A stretch of 48,184 nucleotides of DNA from Paracoccus versutus (lineage in GTDB: Bacteria; Pseudomonadota; Alphaproteobacteria; Rhodobacterales; Rhodobacteraceae). Position numbers and translations under genes: made by a program. The stretch is taken from the NCBI RefSeq assembly GCF_000763885.1, contig NZ_JRKO01000044.1, positions 1 through 48,184 of the forward strand, given 5' to 3'. Under the pieces are notes generated by a model, which was given only the letters and a program-made list of their open reading frames with translations, was not told the origin of the DNA and ran no database searches. This document shows positions 8,557 to 16,028 of the stretch, piece by piece (position 1 is the first letter of the stretch; each line of letters starts with the position of its first letter).

Positions 8557-9330
8557 TTACTTGTTGCCGGTCAGGATCACGTCGTCGCCCACGCGCTTGG
8601 CGGTGCGCAGGCCGCCGGGGACTTGCAGCGTCGGCAGCAGCTCGATCAGGTTGATGTTGACGTATTGCGGCGTCCCGACCGCATATTCCACGGCGTCGGC
8701 GATGTCCGAGACCTGCGGCATCTCGAAGCCTTCGTAATATTTGCGCTTCGCCTCGGCGGGGTCGATCTTCTCGACCTTGGCAAAGATGTCGGTCTCGACC
8801 CGGCCGGGGCTGATCTCGGTCACTCGGACCCGGCGGCCGAAGGCATCGACGCGCAATTGGCGCGAGACGGTATGCATCGCCGCCTTGGTGGCGTGATAGG
8901 CGATATGGCCGCCGAACTCGTAATGCCCGGCCATCGAGGTGATGTTGACGATATGGCCGCGGTCGCGCTCCATCATGCCCGGCAACAGCAGGCGGGCCAA
9001 GTGCAGGGCGGCGCGCAGGTTGACGTCGATCTGCTCGTCGATGTCGAAGGCGCTGGAGGTGAGGATGCTGCCCGGCCGCGATACGCCGGCATTGTTCACC
9101 AGCACGTCGATTTCCAGATCCTTCACCAGCGCGGACACCGCCTCGGTGTCGGAAACGTCGATCACATGCGGGATCGCGCCGCAATGCGCCGCCAGTTCCT
9201 GCAGCTTTTCGGCGTTGCGGGCCAGGGCGTGAACGGTCAGGCCCTTCGCGCGCAGCCGCTCGGCGATCGCCCAGCCCATTCCGCCCGAGGCGCCCGTTAC
9301 CAATGCCGTCTTGTAATCCGCGAATGCCAT
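8557..9330 (-). CDS. Short-chain dehydrogenase/reductase, YdfG-like
   Basis: This is a classical SDR of 257 residues. TGASGGMG (12-19) binds the dinucleotide, NNAG lies at 79-82, and the catalytic set is S132, Y145 and K149. It resembles the YdfG group, which oxidises 3-hydroxy acids such as serine or allo-threonine with NADP+. It sits between pxpA and the aminotransferase with gaps of only ~35 bases on each side, so it is part of the operon. A route hydroxy acid to keto acid to amino acid is suggested by the pair, but this is inference. Substrate specificity cannot be read from the sequence. Confidence 0.88.
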   Translation of the reverse strand: MAFADYKTALVTGASGGMGWAIAERLRAKGLTVHALARNAEKLQELAAHCGAIPHVIDVSDTEAVSALVKDLEIDVLVNNAGVSRPGSILTSSAFDIDEQIDVNLRAALHLARLLLPGMMERDRGHIVNITSMAGHYEFGGHIAYHATKAAMHTVSRQLRVDAFGRRVRVTEISPGRVETDIFAKVEKIDPAEAKRKYYEGFEMPQVSDIADAVEYAVGTPQYVNINLIELLPTLQVPGGLRTAKRVGDDVILTGNK

Positions 9331-9364
9331 GGTTCTGTCTTTCTTCTCGTGAATGCGCCGGGGG

Positions 9365-10129
9365 TCAGATGTGACGGGTCAGCGGGGCGATGGTCGCGCC
9401 GCCGGCCGTGATGCCTTTGCGCAGGCGCTGCGCCAGATCGACGGCGCCCGCGGTGTCGGAATGGACCAGGATCGACTGCACCGGCATCGGGATGACCTGG
9501 CCGTCCACCGTGTCGACCTGCCGGTCGCGGATGACCCGCATGACGCGGGCCACCACCTGCTCGGCGTCGTGAATCACCGCCCCTGGCTGGCTGCGGGGGG
9601 CAAGCTGGCCGCTGGCCAGATAGCCGCGGTCGGCCAGGAACAGGCGGACCACGTTGCCGCCCATCTCCAGCGCGGCCTGTTCCAGGGCGCTGCCCGGCAG
9701 GACCAGGAACGCGATCTCGGGGTCGAAGGCCATGGTCGCGCGCGCCACTGCCGCCGCGATGGCGGGATCGGAGCTTGCGAGATTGCCAAGCGCGCCATGC
9801 GGGTTCATGTGGGTGATGCGATGCCCGGCGCGGCCCGCCAGCCCGGCCAGCGCGCCCAGCTGATACAGCAGATGGCATTCCAGTTCCGGCAGGTCCATGT
9901 CCATCCGGCGGCGGCCGAAACCCATGCGGTCGGGAAAGCTGACATGCGCGCCCAGGTCGACGCCATGCTCCCTGGCCAGCCGGATCGTGCGGTCCATGAT
10001 GACCGGATCGCCGGCATGGTAGCCGCAGGCCACGTTGGCCGAGCTGATCTGCGCCATCAGCGCCTCGTCGTCGGCGATGCGGTAGGGGCCGAAGCCCTCT
10101 CCCATGTCCGAGTTGATGTCGATGATCAT
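9365..10129 (-). CDS. pxpA: PxpA / LamB-YcsF family 5-oxoprolinase subunit
   Basis: The protein has 254 residues, normal for the family. The N terminus INSDMGEGFGPYRIADDEAL and the following NVACGYHAGDP, LGAHVSFPDRMGFGRR and HMNPHGALGN motifs are diagnostic; the conserved Asp, His and Glu residues form the proposed metal/active site. In known systems PxpA works with PxpB and PxpC to open 5-oxoproline with ATP. Here the start ATG overlaps the preceding stop by four bases (ATGA, 10126-10129), so it is coupled to the biotinyl-like gene. The presence of biotin carboxylase and BCCP in the same operon means the substrate may be something other than 5-oxoproline. Confidence 0.92.
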   Translation of the reverse strand: MIIDINSDMGEGFGPYRIADDEALMAQISSANVACGYHAGDPVIMDRTIRLAREHGVDLGAHVSFPDRMGFGRRRMDMDLPELECHLLYQLGALAGLAGRAGHRITHMNPHGALGNLASSDPAIAAAVARATMAFDPEIAFLVLPGSALEQAALEMGGNVVRLFLADRGYLASGQLAPRSQPGAVIHDAEQVVARVMRVIRDRQVDTVDGQVIPMPVQSILVHSDTAGAVDLAQRLRKGITAGGATIAPLTRHI

Positions 10130-10524
10130 GGCCTGGTCTCCAATGTCAGGACGGGGTCGCCGTGGCCGAACAGGGTGCCCGGCGCCGGGATGCCGGACGC
10201 TATGATGCCATCCGCCGGGGCGGTGACGGCGGCACGGACGGCGCCCTGCGCGACATAGCCCAGAAGCTCGGCGGCGCGGACGGCGTCGCCGGGTGCGATC
10301 GCGGGCAGCCCGTCGTCGCTGCCGCGCGGCAGGAAGGTGCCGATATCGGGGCTGCACGCGGCGGCGGTTGCGGTCGCGGGCTTTGCCTCGGCCGCGGTGG
10401 CCGGTGCGGGCCCGGCCGGCAGGGCCAGGCGCAGGAACATGTCCCCGCCCTCTATTTCCAGCGTGCCGACGCCATGCGCGCGCATCGCGTCCAGAAGCCG
10501 GGCGAGGTCTTGCTTGTCGAACAT
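10126..10524 (-). CDS. Biotinyl/lipoyl-domain-like protein lacking the biotin lysine
   Basis: This small protein of 132 residues is laid out like an AccB-type carrier: an N-terminal helix (FDKQDLARLLDAMRAHGVG), a beta strand (LEIEGGDMFLRLAL), an Ala/Pro linker (38-57), and a C-terminal barrel-like part ending HGDPVLTLETRP. In the barrel the expected EAMKM hairpin is replaced by QGAVRAA, so the modified Lys aligns with A95 and no biotin can be attached there. The ATG at 10524 overlaps the pxpC stop (TGATG), which favours it over an ATG at 10533. A true BCCP is encoded upstream in the same operon, so this copy may be structural or regulatory. It might also be an independent degenerate family. 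Confidence 0.75.
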   Translation of the reverse strand: MFDKQDLARLLDAMRAHGVGTLEIEGGDMFLRLALPAGPAPATAAEAKPATATAAACSPDIGTFLPRGSDDGLPAIAPGDAVRAAELLGYVAQGAVRAAVTAPADGIIASGIPAPGTLFGHGDPVLTLETRP

Positions 10525-11498
10525 CAGAGCCATCCCCTCTGCCGGGTCAGAAATCCTTCCAACTGCGTGCGAATCCCGGCCAGCCATTCCTGTTGCGTCC
10601 TTGCGGCCAGGGCCGCCTCGGCCAGCGTCACCTGGCGAAAGCGCAGGCGGTCGCCCGGCCGGGCCTGCGCGATGCGCCACAGGTCGGGCTCGATGACCGC
10701 CGCGATCTTTGGATAGCCGCCCATGGTCGCGGAATCGGCCAGCTGGATGATCGGCTGCCCGCCGCCCGGCACCTGCACGATCCCCGGCGCGATCCCGTGC
10801 GAGCGCAATTCGCCGGACGCCTCATAGGCCAGGGTCTCACCTTCCAGCCGATAGCCCTGGCGGTTGCTTTGCTGGCTGACCGTGTAGGGCGTGGTCCAGA
10901 ACGCCTCGCGCGAGGCCGGGGCGAAATCCCCATGCTCGGCCGAGGGCAGGGCGCGCAGTTCGATCTCCGCGGCACCCGCGGCGCGCAGCGCGGGCATGGT
11001 CAGGCTAAGCCCCACAGGCGGCAGCGGCAGCGTCTCCGACGCGGCGCGCAGCACGTCGCCGGCGGCAAGGACGCGGCCTTCGAGCCCGCCGAAGCCTTCG
11101 CGCAGTTGCGTGCTGCGCGAGCCCAGCACCGCCGGCACGTCGATCCCGCCGGGCAGCGCCAGATAGCTGCGGGCGCCGGATGTCATCGGGCCAAGCTCCA
11201 GCACATCGCCCGCATCGGCCATGCCCGCCCAGACGCGGGGCAGGGGTCGTCCGGCCAGCGTCGCGCCGCAGGCCGCGCCCGCCAGCGCAAAGGCCCCGGC
11301 CTGCCGGAACCGGAACCGTGCCGGGGTCAAGGGGATCTCCAGCGTCGCGGCATCGACGTCATTGCCCAGCAGCATGTTCGCGACGCTGTGCGACAGGGCA
11401 TCCATGACGCCGGCGCGGCCAAGGCCCTGCGACCAGTAGCCGTCGCGCCCCAGATCCTGCACCGTCGCGGCGGGCGGAATGAACAGAACCTCGATCAT
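10524..11498 (-). CDS. pxpC: PxpC / KipA biotin-dependent carboxyltransferase-family subunit
   Basis: The protein has 324 residues. It begins MIEVLFIPPAATVQDLGRDG, the standard opening of KipA/PxpC and of urea carboxylase carboxyltransferase domain 2. Other family marks are RAGVMDALSHSVANMLLGN, SYLALPGGIDVPAVLGSRST, TVSQQSNRQGYRLEG and MGGYPKIAAVI. It pairs with PxpB to form the cyclophilin-like carboxyltransferase module. Its ATG overlaps the pxpB stop (ATGA), and its stop overlaps the next start (TGATG), so translation is tightly coupled on both sides. In this operon, with BCCP and biotin carboxylase, it could act as a real carboxyltransferase component rather than only in 5-oxoproline hydrolysis. 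Confidence 0.92.
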   Translation of the reverse strand: MIEVLFIPPAATVQDLGRDGYWSQGLGRAGVMDALSHSVANMLLGNDVDAATLEIPLTPARFRFRQAGAFALAGAACGATLAGRPLPRVWAGMADAGDVLELGPMTSGARSYLALPGGIDVPAVLGSRSTQLREGFGGLEGRVLAAGDVLRAASETLPLPPVGLSLTMPALRAAGAAEIELRALPSAEHGDFAPASREAFWTTPYTVSQQSNRQGYRLEGETLAYEASGELRSHGIAPGIVQVPGGGQPIIQLADSATMGGYPKIAAVIEPDLWRIAQARPGDRLRFRQVTLAEAALAARTQQEWLAGIRTQLEGFLTRQRGWL

Positions 11499-12139
11499 GC
11501 CTTGACCTCGACGGGGTTGAAGCGGATCCGGTCGCCGGGCCGCAGCAGCGCGGCGGGCGTGCGCTCGGGGTCGAAGAAGGACAGGTCGGTGCTGCCGATG
11601 GTGTTCCAGCCGCTGGGGCCCGCCGAGGCCGAGACCCCGGTCTGCAACCCCGCCAGCGACAGCGACCCGCCCGGCAGCCGGGGCAGCGGCACCTTGCGCC
11701 GCGGCGTTTCCAGCCGGGGATCGAGACCGCCCAGATAGCAATAGCCGGCATGGCTGCCGACCGCATAGACGGTGTATTCCGGCGCGGCATGCAGGCGCAC
11801 CACCTGATCCACGGGCAGGCCGGTCATCCCGGCCACCTCGGCCAGATGCGGGCCGTCATAGGCCATGTCGATCGCCAGAAGCCGGCCCTCGACCTGTTTG
11901 CGGATGCCGCTTTCCCACAGCGCGGCCAGATCCCTCTCGATCCGGTCCAGCCCGGTCGGGACATGGTCCAAAAGCAGGGTGACATTGGTCATGCCGGGCA
12001 CGGCCTCGCGGACACCCTTCCAGGTGGCGGCCTCGTCGGCGATGGCCCAGATGCGCTGCTGGTTGGCGAGATCGAACGGGCAGGAGGGCTGGAACAGCAC
12101 CGCCCGGCTGCCGATCATGGAGAGCTTCGCGTCAGGCAT
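11495..12139 (-). CDS. pxpB: PxpB / KipI allophanate hydrolase subunit 1-like protein
   Basis: The 214-residue protein belongs to the KipI/PxpB (carboxyltransferase domain 1) family. Marks are the segment near residue 45 onward GMTNVTLLLDH, then VDQVVRLHAAPEYTVYAVGS, the motif GYCYLGGLDPRLETPRR, and LPGGSLSLAGLQTGVSASAGPSGWNTIG. It binds PxpC to make one functional module. The ATG at 12139 overlaps the 3' end of accC by a few bases (accC stops at 12132). Gene order accB-accC-pxpB-pxpC is that of split urea-carboxylase-like enzymes. Substrate is not evident. Confidence 0.92.
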   Translation of the reverse strand: MPDAKLSMIGSRAVLFQPSCPFDLANQQRIWAIADEAATWKGVREAVPGMTNVTLLLDHVPTGLDRIERDLAALWESGIRKQVEGRLLAIDMAYDGPHLAEVAGMTGLPVDQVVRLHAAPEYTVYAVGSHAGYCYLGGLDPRLETPRRKVPLPRLPGGSLSLAGLQTGVSASAGPSGWNTIGSTDLSFFDPERTPAALLRPGDRIRFNPVEVKA

Positions 12140-13502
12140 GGCGGGACTTCCGTGCTTCGAGCCAGTGTTCGAGATGGTGGATGCTGACCCCCCCGGCCGA
12201 AAAGCCGGGGTCCGCCAGCATCTGCCGGTGCAGCGGGATATTGGTCGAGACGCCTTCCACCCGCGCCTCGTCCAGCGCGGTGCGGGCGCGGGCCAGCGCT
12301 TCGTCGCGGTCGGCGCCATGGGCGATGATCTTGCCGATCATGGAATCGTAGCTCGCCGGGATCACCGAGCCGGCGCCGACATGGGTATCCACGCGGATGC
12401 CCGGCCCGCCCGGCACATGCATCGCCGTGATCCGGCCGGGGCTGGGGGCGAAGCTGTCCGGGTCCTCGGCATTGATCCGGCATTCGACGGCATGGCCCAG
12501 GGTGCGCACCTGTTCCTGGGTGATCGGCAGCGGGTTGCCGCGCGCCACGTCGATCTGCATGGCCAGGATGTCCAGCCCCGTGACCATTTCCGTCACCGGG
12601 TGTTCGACCTGGATACGGGTGTTCATCTCGATGAAATAGAACTGCCCGTCCTCGAAGAGGAACTCGAAGGTGCCCGCGCCGACATAGCCGATCCGGCGGC
12701 AGGAGGCGGCGCAGCGTTCGCCGATTTCCGCGATCAGCGCGCGGTCGATCCCCGGCGCGGGGGCTTCCTCGATCAGCTTCTGGTGGCGGCGCTGCATCGA
12801 GCAGTCGCGGTCGCCCAGCCAGAGCGCATGGCCATGCCCATCGGCAAGCACCTGGATTTCCACATGGCGCGGCTTTTCGAGGAATTTCTCGATATAGATG
12901 TCCGCATTGCCGAAAAAGCGGCCCGCCTCCTGCCGCGTGACCATGAAGGCGCTGGCCAGCTCGGCTTCGGCCCGCACGACGCGCATGCCGCGCCCGCCGC
13001 CGCCGCCGGCCGCCTTCAGGATGACGGGATAGCCGATCCCGGCGGCGATCCGGCGGATTTCCTCGGGATCGTCCGGCAGCACGCTGTCGGGGCCGGGCAC
13101 GCAGGGCACGCCGGCGGCGATCATGGCGCGCTTGGCCTCGACCTTGTCGCCCATCATCCGCATGACCGAGGCGCTGGGTCCGACCAGCCGCCGGCCGGCC
13201 GCCTCGACGGCCTCGGCGAATTCCGGGCGTTCCGAGAGGAAGCCATAGCCGGGATGGATCAGGCCCGCGCCGCTGGCCTCGGCGGCCGCCAGAAGGGCGG
13301 GGATGTTCAGATAGCTCTTGGCGGCGGGCGCGGGACCGATGCAGATCGCCTGGTCGGCCAGCGGCAGCCATGCCGCGTCGCGATCCGCCTCGGAATGCGC
13401 GCAGACGACGCGCAGGCCCAGCCGGCGGCAGGCGCGGATGATGCGCAGGGCGATCTCGCCCCGATTGGCGACCAGCAGGCAGTCCATGTCGATCGCGGCC
13501 AT
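12132..13502 (-). CDS. accC: Biotin carboxylase (ATP-grasp)
   Basis: The protein has 456 residues, the usual AccC length. It uses ATP and bicarbonate to carboxylate biotin on a carrier. MDCLLVANRGEIALRIIRA opens the N-domain. GYGFLSERPEFAEA, KAAGGGGGRGMRVV (ATP-grasp glycine loop), KPRHVEIQVLADGHG, GDRDCSMQRRHQKLIEEAPAP and FIEMNTRIQVEHPVTEM follow in order, so all active-site elements are intact. The start overlaps the BCCP stop (TGATG at 13502). It lies in an operon with two carrier-like proteins and PxpABC and not beside a fatty-acid accD, so its acceptor is probably the PXP-type carboxyltransferase rather than acetyl-CoA carboxylase. Confidence 0.95.
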   Translation of the reverse strand: MAAIDMDCLLVANRGEIALRIIRACRRLGLRVVCAHSEADRDAAWLPLADQAICIGPAPAAKSYLNIPALLAAAEASGAGLIHPGYGFLSERPEFAEAVEAAGRRLVGPSASVMRMMGDKVEAKRAMIAAGVPCVPGPDSVLPDDPEEIRRIAAGIGYPVILKAAGGGGGRGMRVVRAEAELASAFMVTRQEAGRFFGNADIYIEKFLEKPRHVEIQVLADGHGHALWLGDRDCSMQRRHQKLIEEAPAPGIDRALIAEIGERCAASCRRIGYVGAGTFEFLFEDGQFYFIEMNTRIQVEHPVTEMVTGLDILAMQIDVARGNPLPITQEQVRTLGHAVECRINAEDPDSFAPSPGRITAMHVPGGPGIRVDTHVGAGSVIPASYDSMIGKIIAHGADRDEALARARTALDEARVEGVSTNIPLHRQMLADPGFSAGGVSIHHLEHWLEARKSRHA

Positions 13503-13915
13503 CAGCGGATCCTCATCAGGGGCGCGCCGGCCTCGACCGTCGCGCCGTCGCCGACCAGGATGGCCTCGACGGTGCCTGCTTGGGGTGCGGGTATGGGGGT
13601 CATCATCTTCATCGCCTCGATGATGCAGATCGTCTGCCCGGCCTCGACGCGGGCGCCCGGCTCGACAAAGGCCGCCCCGCCGGATTCGGGGCGCAGGTGG
13701 CACAGGCCGGCCAGCGGGGCGGTGACGGCATCCGCCTCGGGTGCCGGGACCGGCGGCGCTGCCGCCGCGGCGGCGGGTGGCGCGGGCTGGGCGCCGCCGG
13801 CCGCGCCGCGGCGGATGGTGATCCGGTGCCCCTCGGCCGAAAAGGCGAACTCGGCGAGATGGTTGTCTGCGGCCCATTCCATCCCCGCGATGATGGAGTC
13901 GATGGTGATCGGCAT
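13502..13915 (-). CDS. accB: Biotin carboxyl carrier protein
   Basis: This carrier of 137 residues has an N-terminal helix-strand region (ITIDSIIAGMEWAADNHLAE), an Ala/Pro linker at about 38-62, and a biotinyl domain. EAMKMM contains the biotin acceptor K103. The segment RPESGGAAFVEPGARVEAGQT fits AccB-type carriers. It is the first gene of the minus-strand operon, coupled to accC through TGATG. The ATG at 13915 gives the family-typical start; no strong Shine-Dalgarno is visible, and an upstream in-frame ATG would add about 40 basic, unconserved residues. Confidence 0.9.
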   Translation of the reverse strand: MPITIDSIIAGMEWAADNHLAEFAFSAEGHRITIRRGAAGGAQPAPPAAAAAAPPVPAPEADAVTAPLAGLCHLRPESGGAAFVEPGARVEAGQTICIIEAMKMMTPIPAPQAGTVEAILVGDGATVEAGAPLMRIR

Positions 13916-13992
13916 GCGAAGGGCGTCGTCCCTGTGCGAAGTTGCGTTCTTTTGCGATTGGTAGCACCGCCGCTTTGCAATGATGTCAGAGC

Positions 13993-14028
13993 GGTTTCGC
14001 ATGACCCGGTGCGGGGCATCGCGAAACC
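13993..14028. promoter_or_regulatory. Inverted repeat in the accB-RraA divergent region
   Basis: Perfect 8-bp arms GGTTTCGC (13993-14000) and GCGAAACC (14021-14028) are separated by 20 bases, in the 223-base gap between accB (minus) and the aldolase gene (plus). This suits an operator or a loop-forming element shared by the two divergent units. No regulator can be assigned; the closest intact one is the LacI-type gene at 14862-15890. Confidence 0.35.
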
Positions 14029-14138
14029 CGATCACATCAGATGCAGACGCTCTTATGCCTGGGGGCTGCGTCCTTCCTATGCTGCCGGCCGATCACCCCC
14101 GGCCCCGGCCGCGATATTCCAGCAAGGAGAAGCACGAC

Positions 14139-14813
14139 GTGCCCCATATCATCACCAGGATCGAACGTGCCGCCGCAGCGGATGTGGCCGCGCTGTCGAA
14201 ATTCGGCAGCGCCACGATTCACGAGGCGCAGGGTCGGCTGGGCGCGCTGAGCTCGCGCCTGAAGCCCGTCGACCGCGCCATGTCGGTCTGCGGCCCCGCC
14301 TTCACCGTGCAAAGCGCGCCGCGCGACAACATCATGCTGCAACTGGCGATCCATTATGCCCAGCCCGGCGACGTCGTCATCGTCTCGGCCGGGGAATACG
14401 AGGAGGCGGGCTGCTTCGGCGACGTCCTGGCCAATGCCTGCCTGGCCAAGGGCATTGCCGGCGTCGTCACCGATACCGGGGTGCGCGACACACAGGAGCT
14501 GATCCGGCTGGGCCTGCCGGTGTTTTCGCTGAGCGTCTGCATCAAGGGCACGGTCAAGGAAACGCTGGGCCAGATCAACGGCGACATCGTCATCGGCGGC
14601 CAGGTCGTGCGGCCGGGCGACGTGATCCGGGGCGATGCGGACGGCCTGGTCGTCGTGCGCCGCGAGGATGCCGCCGAGGTGGCGCGCAAATCCGCCGCCC
14701 GCGAAGCGGACGAGGCCGGCTATATCGAGGCCTACAAATCCGGCCGGACGGTGATCGACGTCTGCAATCTCGAGGCGGTGCTGAAGGCCAAGGGCCTGAC
14801 CACCGATCTTTGA
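14139..14813 (+). CDS. RraA-family aldolase (4-carboxy-4-hydroxy-2-oxoadipate aldolase/oxaloacetate decarboxylase-like)
   Basis: The protein has 224 residues. The RraA-like fold is shown by FGSATIHEAQGRLGALSSRL, by PGDVVIVSAGEYEEAGCFGD, and by the motif CLAKGIAGVVTDTGVRDTQEL that carries the metal-near Arg and Asp, then GDIVIGGQVVRPGDVIRGDADG. Catabolic members split 4-carboxy-4-hydroxy-2-oxoadipate or related hydroxy-oxo-acids into pyruvate plus a second oxo acid with Mg2+, and also decarboxylate oxaloacetate. The start is GTG at 14139, supported by AAGGAGA eight bases upstream; the open frame upstream lacks such a site. It is divergent from the PXP/biotin operon and upstream of the sugar-acid genes, so either pathway may use it. 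Confidence 0.85.
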   Translation: MPHIITRIERAAAADVAALSKFGSATIHEAQGRLGALSSRLKPVDRAMSVCGPAFTVQSAPRDNIMLQLAIHYAQPGDVVIVSAGEYEEAGCFGDVLANACLAKGIAGVVTDTGVRDTQELIRLGLPVFSLSVCIKGTVKETLGQINGDIVIGGQVVRPGDVIRGDADGLVVVRREDAAEVARKSAAREADEAGYIEAYKSGRTVIDVCNLEAVLKAKGLTTDL

Positions 14814-14861
14814 CGACCCCTCTTTGACAAGACATGTCCTGCGCCTCGCCGGGGTGCAGGG

Positions 14862-15890
14862 TCAGGCCGAGGATTCCCGCACGATCAGGTCCGTCTGGAT
14901 CTCGATCCGGGCGGGCGGCGCGTCGGAATCCTGTCGCAGCAGGGCGACGATCAGATCCGCGGCCTTGCCGCCGATGGTGCCGGCATGGACATCGATCGTG
15001 GTCAGGCGCGGCACGCTGATCGTGCCGATCTCGTAATTGCCGAAGCCGGCCACCGCCAGATCGCGGGGGATGCCGATGCCCCGCCTCTGGCATTCCGAGA
15101 TCACCCCGAAAGCCACCAGGTCCGAGACGCAGACGACCGCCCGTGTCGTCGGATGGTTGTCCAGCAACGTCCCGAGCGCCTGCGCCCCTTCGGCCATTCC
15201 GACCGGAGCGGTGCCCGCGGGAACCAGCCGCGTGTCGTCCAGCCCATGGCGGCGCATCGCCTGGACAAAGCCGCGTCGGCGCTGGCCGCCGCGCGGATCG
15301 CGCGGCGATTCACCGCCGATGAAGGCGATGTCGCGATAGCCCGAGGCGACCAGGTGATCCACCAGCCGGCCAATGCAAGCGGTGTTGGAAACGCCCACCA
15401 CATGTCGGATCGGCTCGGCGGGCAGGTCCCAGATCTCGATCACGGGAATCCGCGTCGCCCGCAGCATTTGCCGCGTCCTGCGGGTATAGTCGCCCACTGT
15501 CAGGACGATCGCCTCGGGCTTGCGGCGCAGCAGCTGGCCGATCAGCCTTTCCTCTTCGTGCGGGTCATATTCGGTATTGGCCAGCAGGATCTGCAAGCCG
15601 TTCCGGGACAGCCCGCGCGAGAGTTGCCGCACGGTTTCCGCGAAGTTTGCATTGTTGATCGAGGGCACGGTGACCGCCACGAAGCCGGTCCGGTTTTGCC
15701 TGAGGCTGGCGGCGGTTGCGTCGAAGACATAGCCAAGCTCCTCGGCCTTGGCCAGAATCCGTGCCCGTGTCTGCGAGTTGACGCCCTCGTCGCCGCGAAA
15801 GGCCCGCGAGACGGTCATCGCGGAAACCCCGACCGCCTTGGCGATATCCGCCATCTTCACGGTTGCGCTGTGAAATCCGTCCCTGCTCAT
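14862..15890 (-). CDS. LacI-family transcriptional regulator, GntR-gluconate type
   Basis: The 342-residue regulator has an N-terminal LacI helix-turn-helix (KMADIAKAVGVSAMTVSRAF, hinge region YVFDATAASLRQNRTG) and a periplasmic-binding-protein-like effector domain from about residue 65. The overall pattern resembles the gluconate repressor GntR/IdnR subgroup of LacI proteins. It is downstream of and on the same strand as the gluconate 5-dehydrogenase-type gene. A perfect TTGTTATCGATAACAA palindrome in the divergent promoter at 16866 is like the sites of this subgroup, so it probably represses the sugar-acid genes and responds to a sugar acid. Both points are inferred. Confidence 0.9.
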   Translation of the reverse strand: MSRDGFHSATVKMADIAKAVGVSAMTVSRAFRGDEGVNSQTRARILAKAEELGYVFDATAASLRQNRTGFVAVTVPSINNANFAETVRQLSRGLSRNGLQILLANTEYDPHEEERLIGQLLRRKPEAIVLTVGDYTRRTRQMLRATRIPVIEIWDLPAEPIRHVVGVSNTACIGRLVDHLVASGYRDIAFIGGESPRDPRGGQRRRGFVQAMRRHGLDDTRLVPAGTAPVGMAEGAQALGTLLDNHPTTRAVVCVSDLVAFGVISECQRRGIGIPRDLAVAGFGNYEIGTISVPRLTTIDVHAGTIGGKAADLIVALLRQDSDAPPARIEIQTDLIVRESSA

Positions 15891-15903
15891 GCCGCCACAT
15901 GCC

Positions 15904-15920
15904 CCTGCCGAAAGGGCAGG
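15904..15920 (-). terminator. Short GC hairpin between the SDR and the LacI gene
   Basis: CCTGCC (15904-15909) pairs with GGCAGG (15915-15920) over a 5-base loop. It sits 13 bases upstream of the LacI start and may attenuate transcription coming from the SDR. There is no T-run, so the call is weak. Confidence 0.3.
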
Positions 15921-15949
15921 CTAGACGCTGCGGGATGCGGTCACAACAC

Positions 15950-15977
15950 CCCGCGGCACGGGCTGGCCTGCCGCGGG
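15950..15977 (-). terminator. Hairpin downstream of the gluconate 5-dehydrogenase-type gene
   Basis: There are perfect 9-bp arms CCCGCGGCA (15950-15958) and TGCCGCGGG (15969-15977) with a 10-base loop, 52 bases after the stop of the minus-strand SDR. It has the position of a terminator or mRNA-stabilising hairpin. No clear U-tract follows. Confidence 0.4.
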
Positions 15978-16028
15978 AATCGCAGCAGGCCTCGCGCCGG
16001 CCGCCCGGCACGAGGGGATGATGCGCGC

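Noticed and set aside
7103..9184. 693-codon minus-strand frame spanning the aminotransferase and SDR genes
   Set aside because: It is a shifted frame of the same strand; the correct frames contain PLP and SDR motifs, this one only Arg/Pro-rich sequence.
11865..13964. 699-codon plus-strand open frame opposite pxpB, accC and accB
   Set aside because: Composition is that of reversed coding DNA; all motifs (biotin carboxylase, EAMKM) are on the minus strand.
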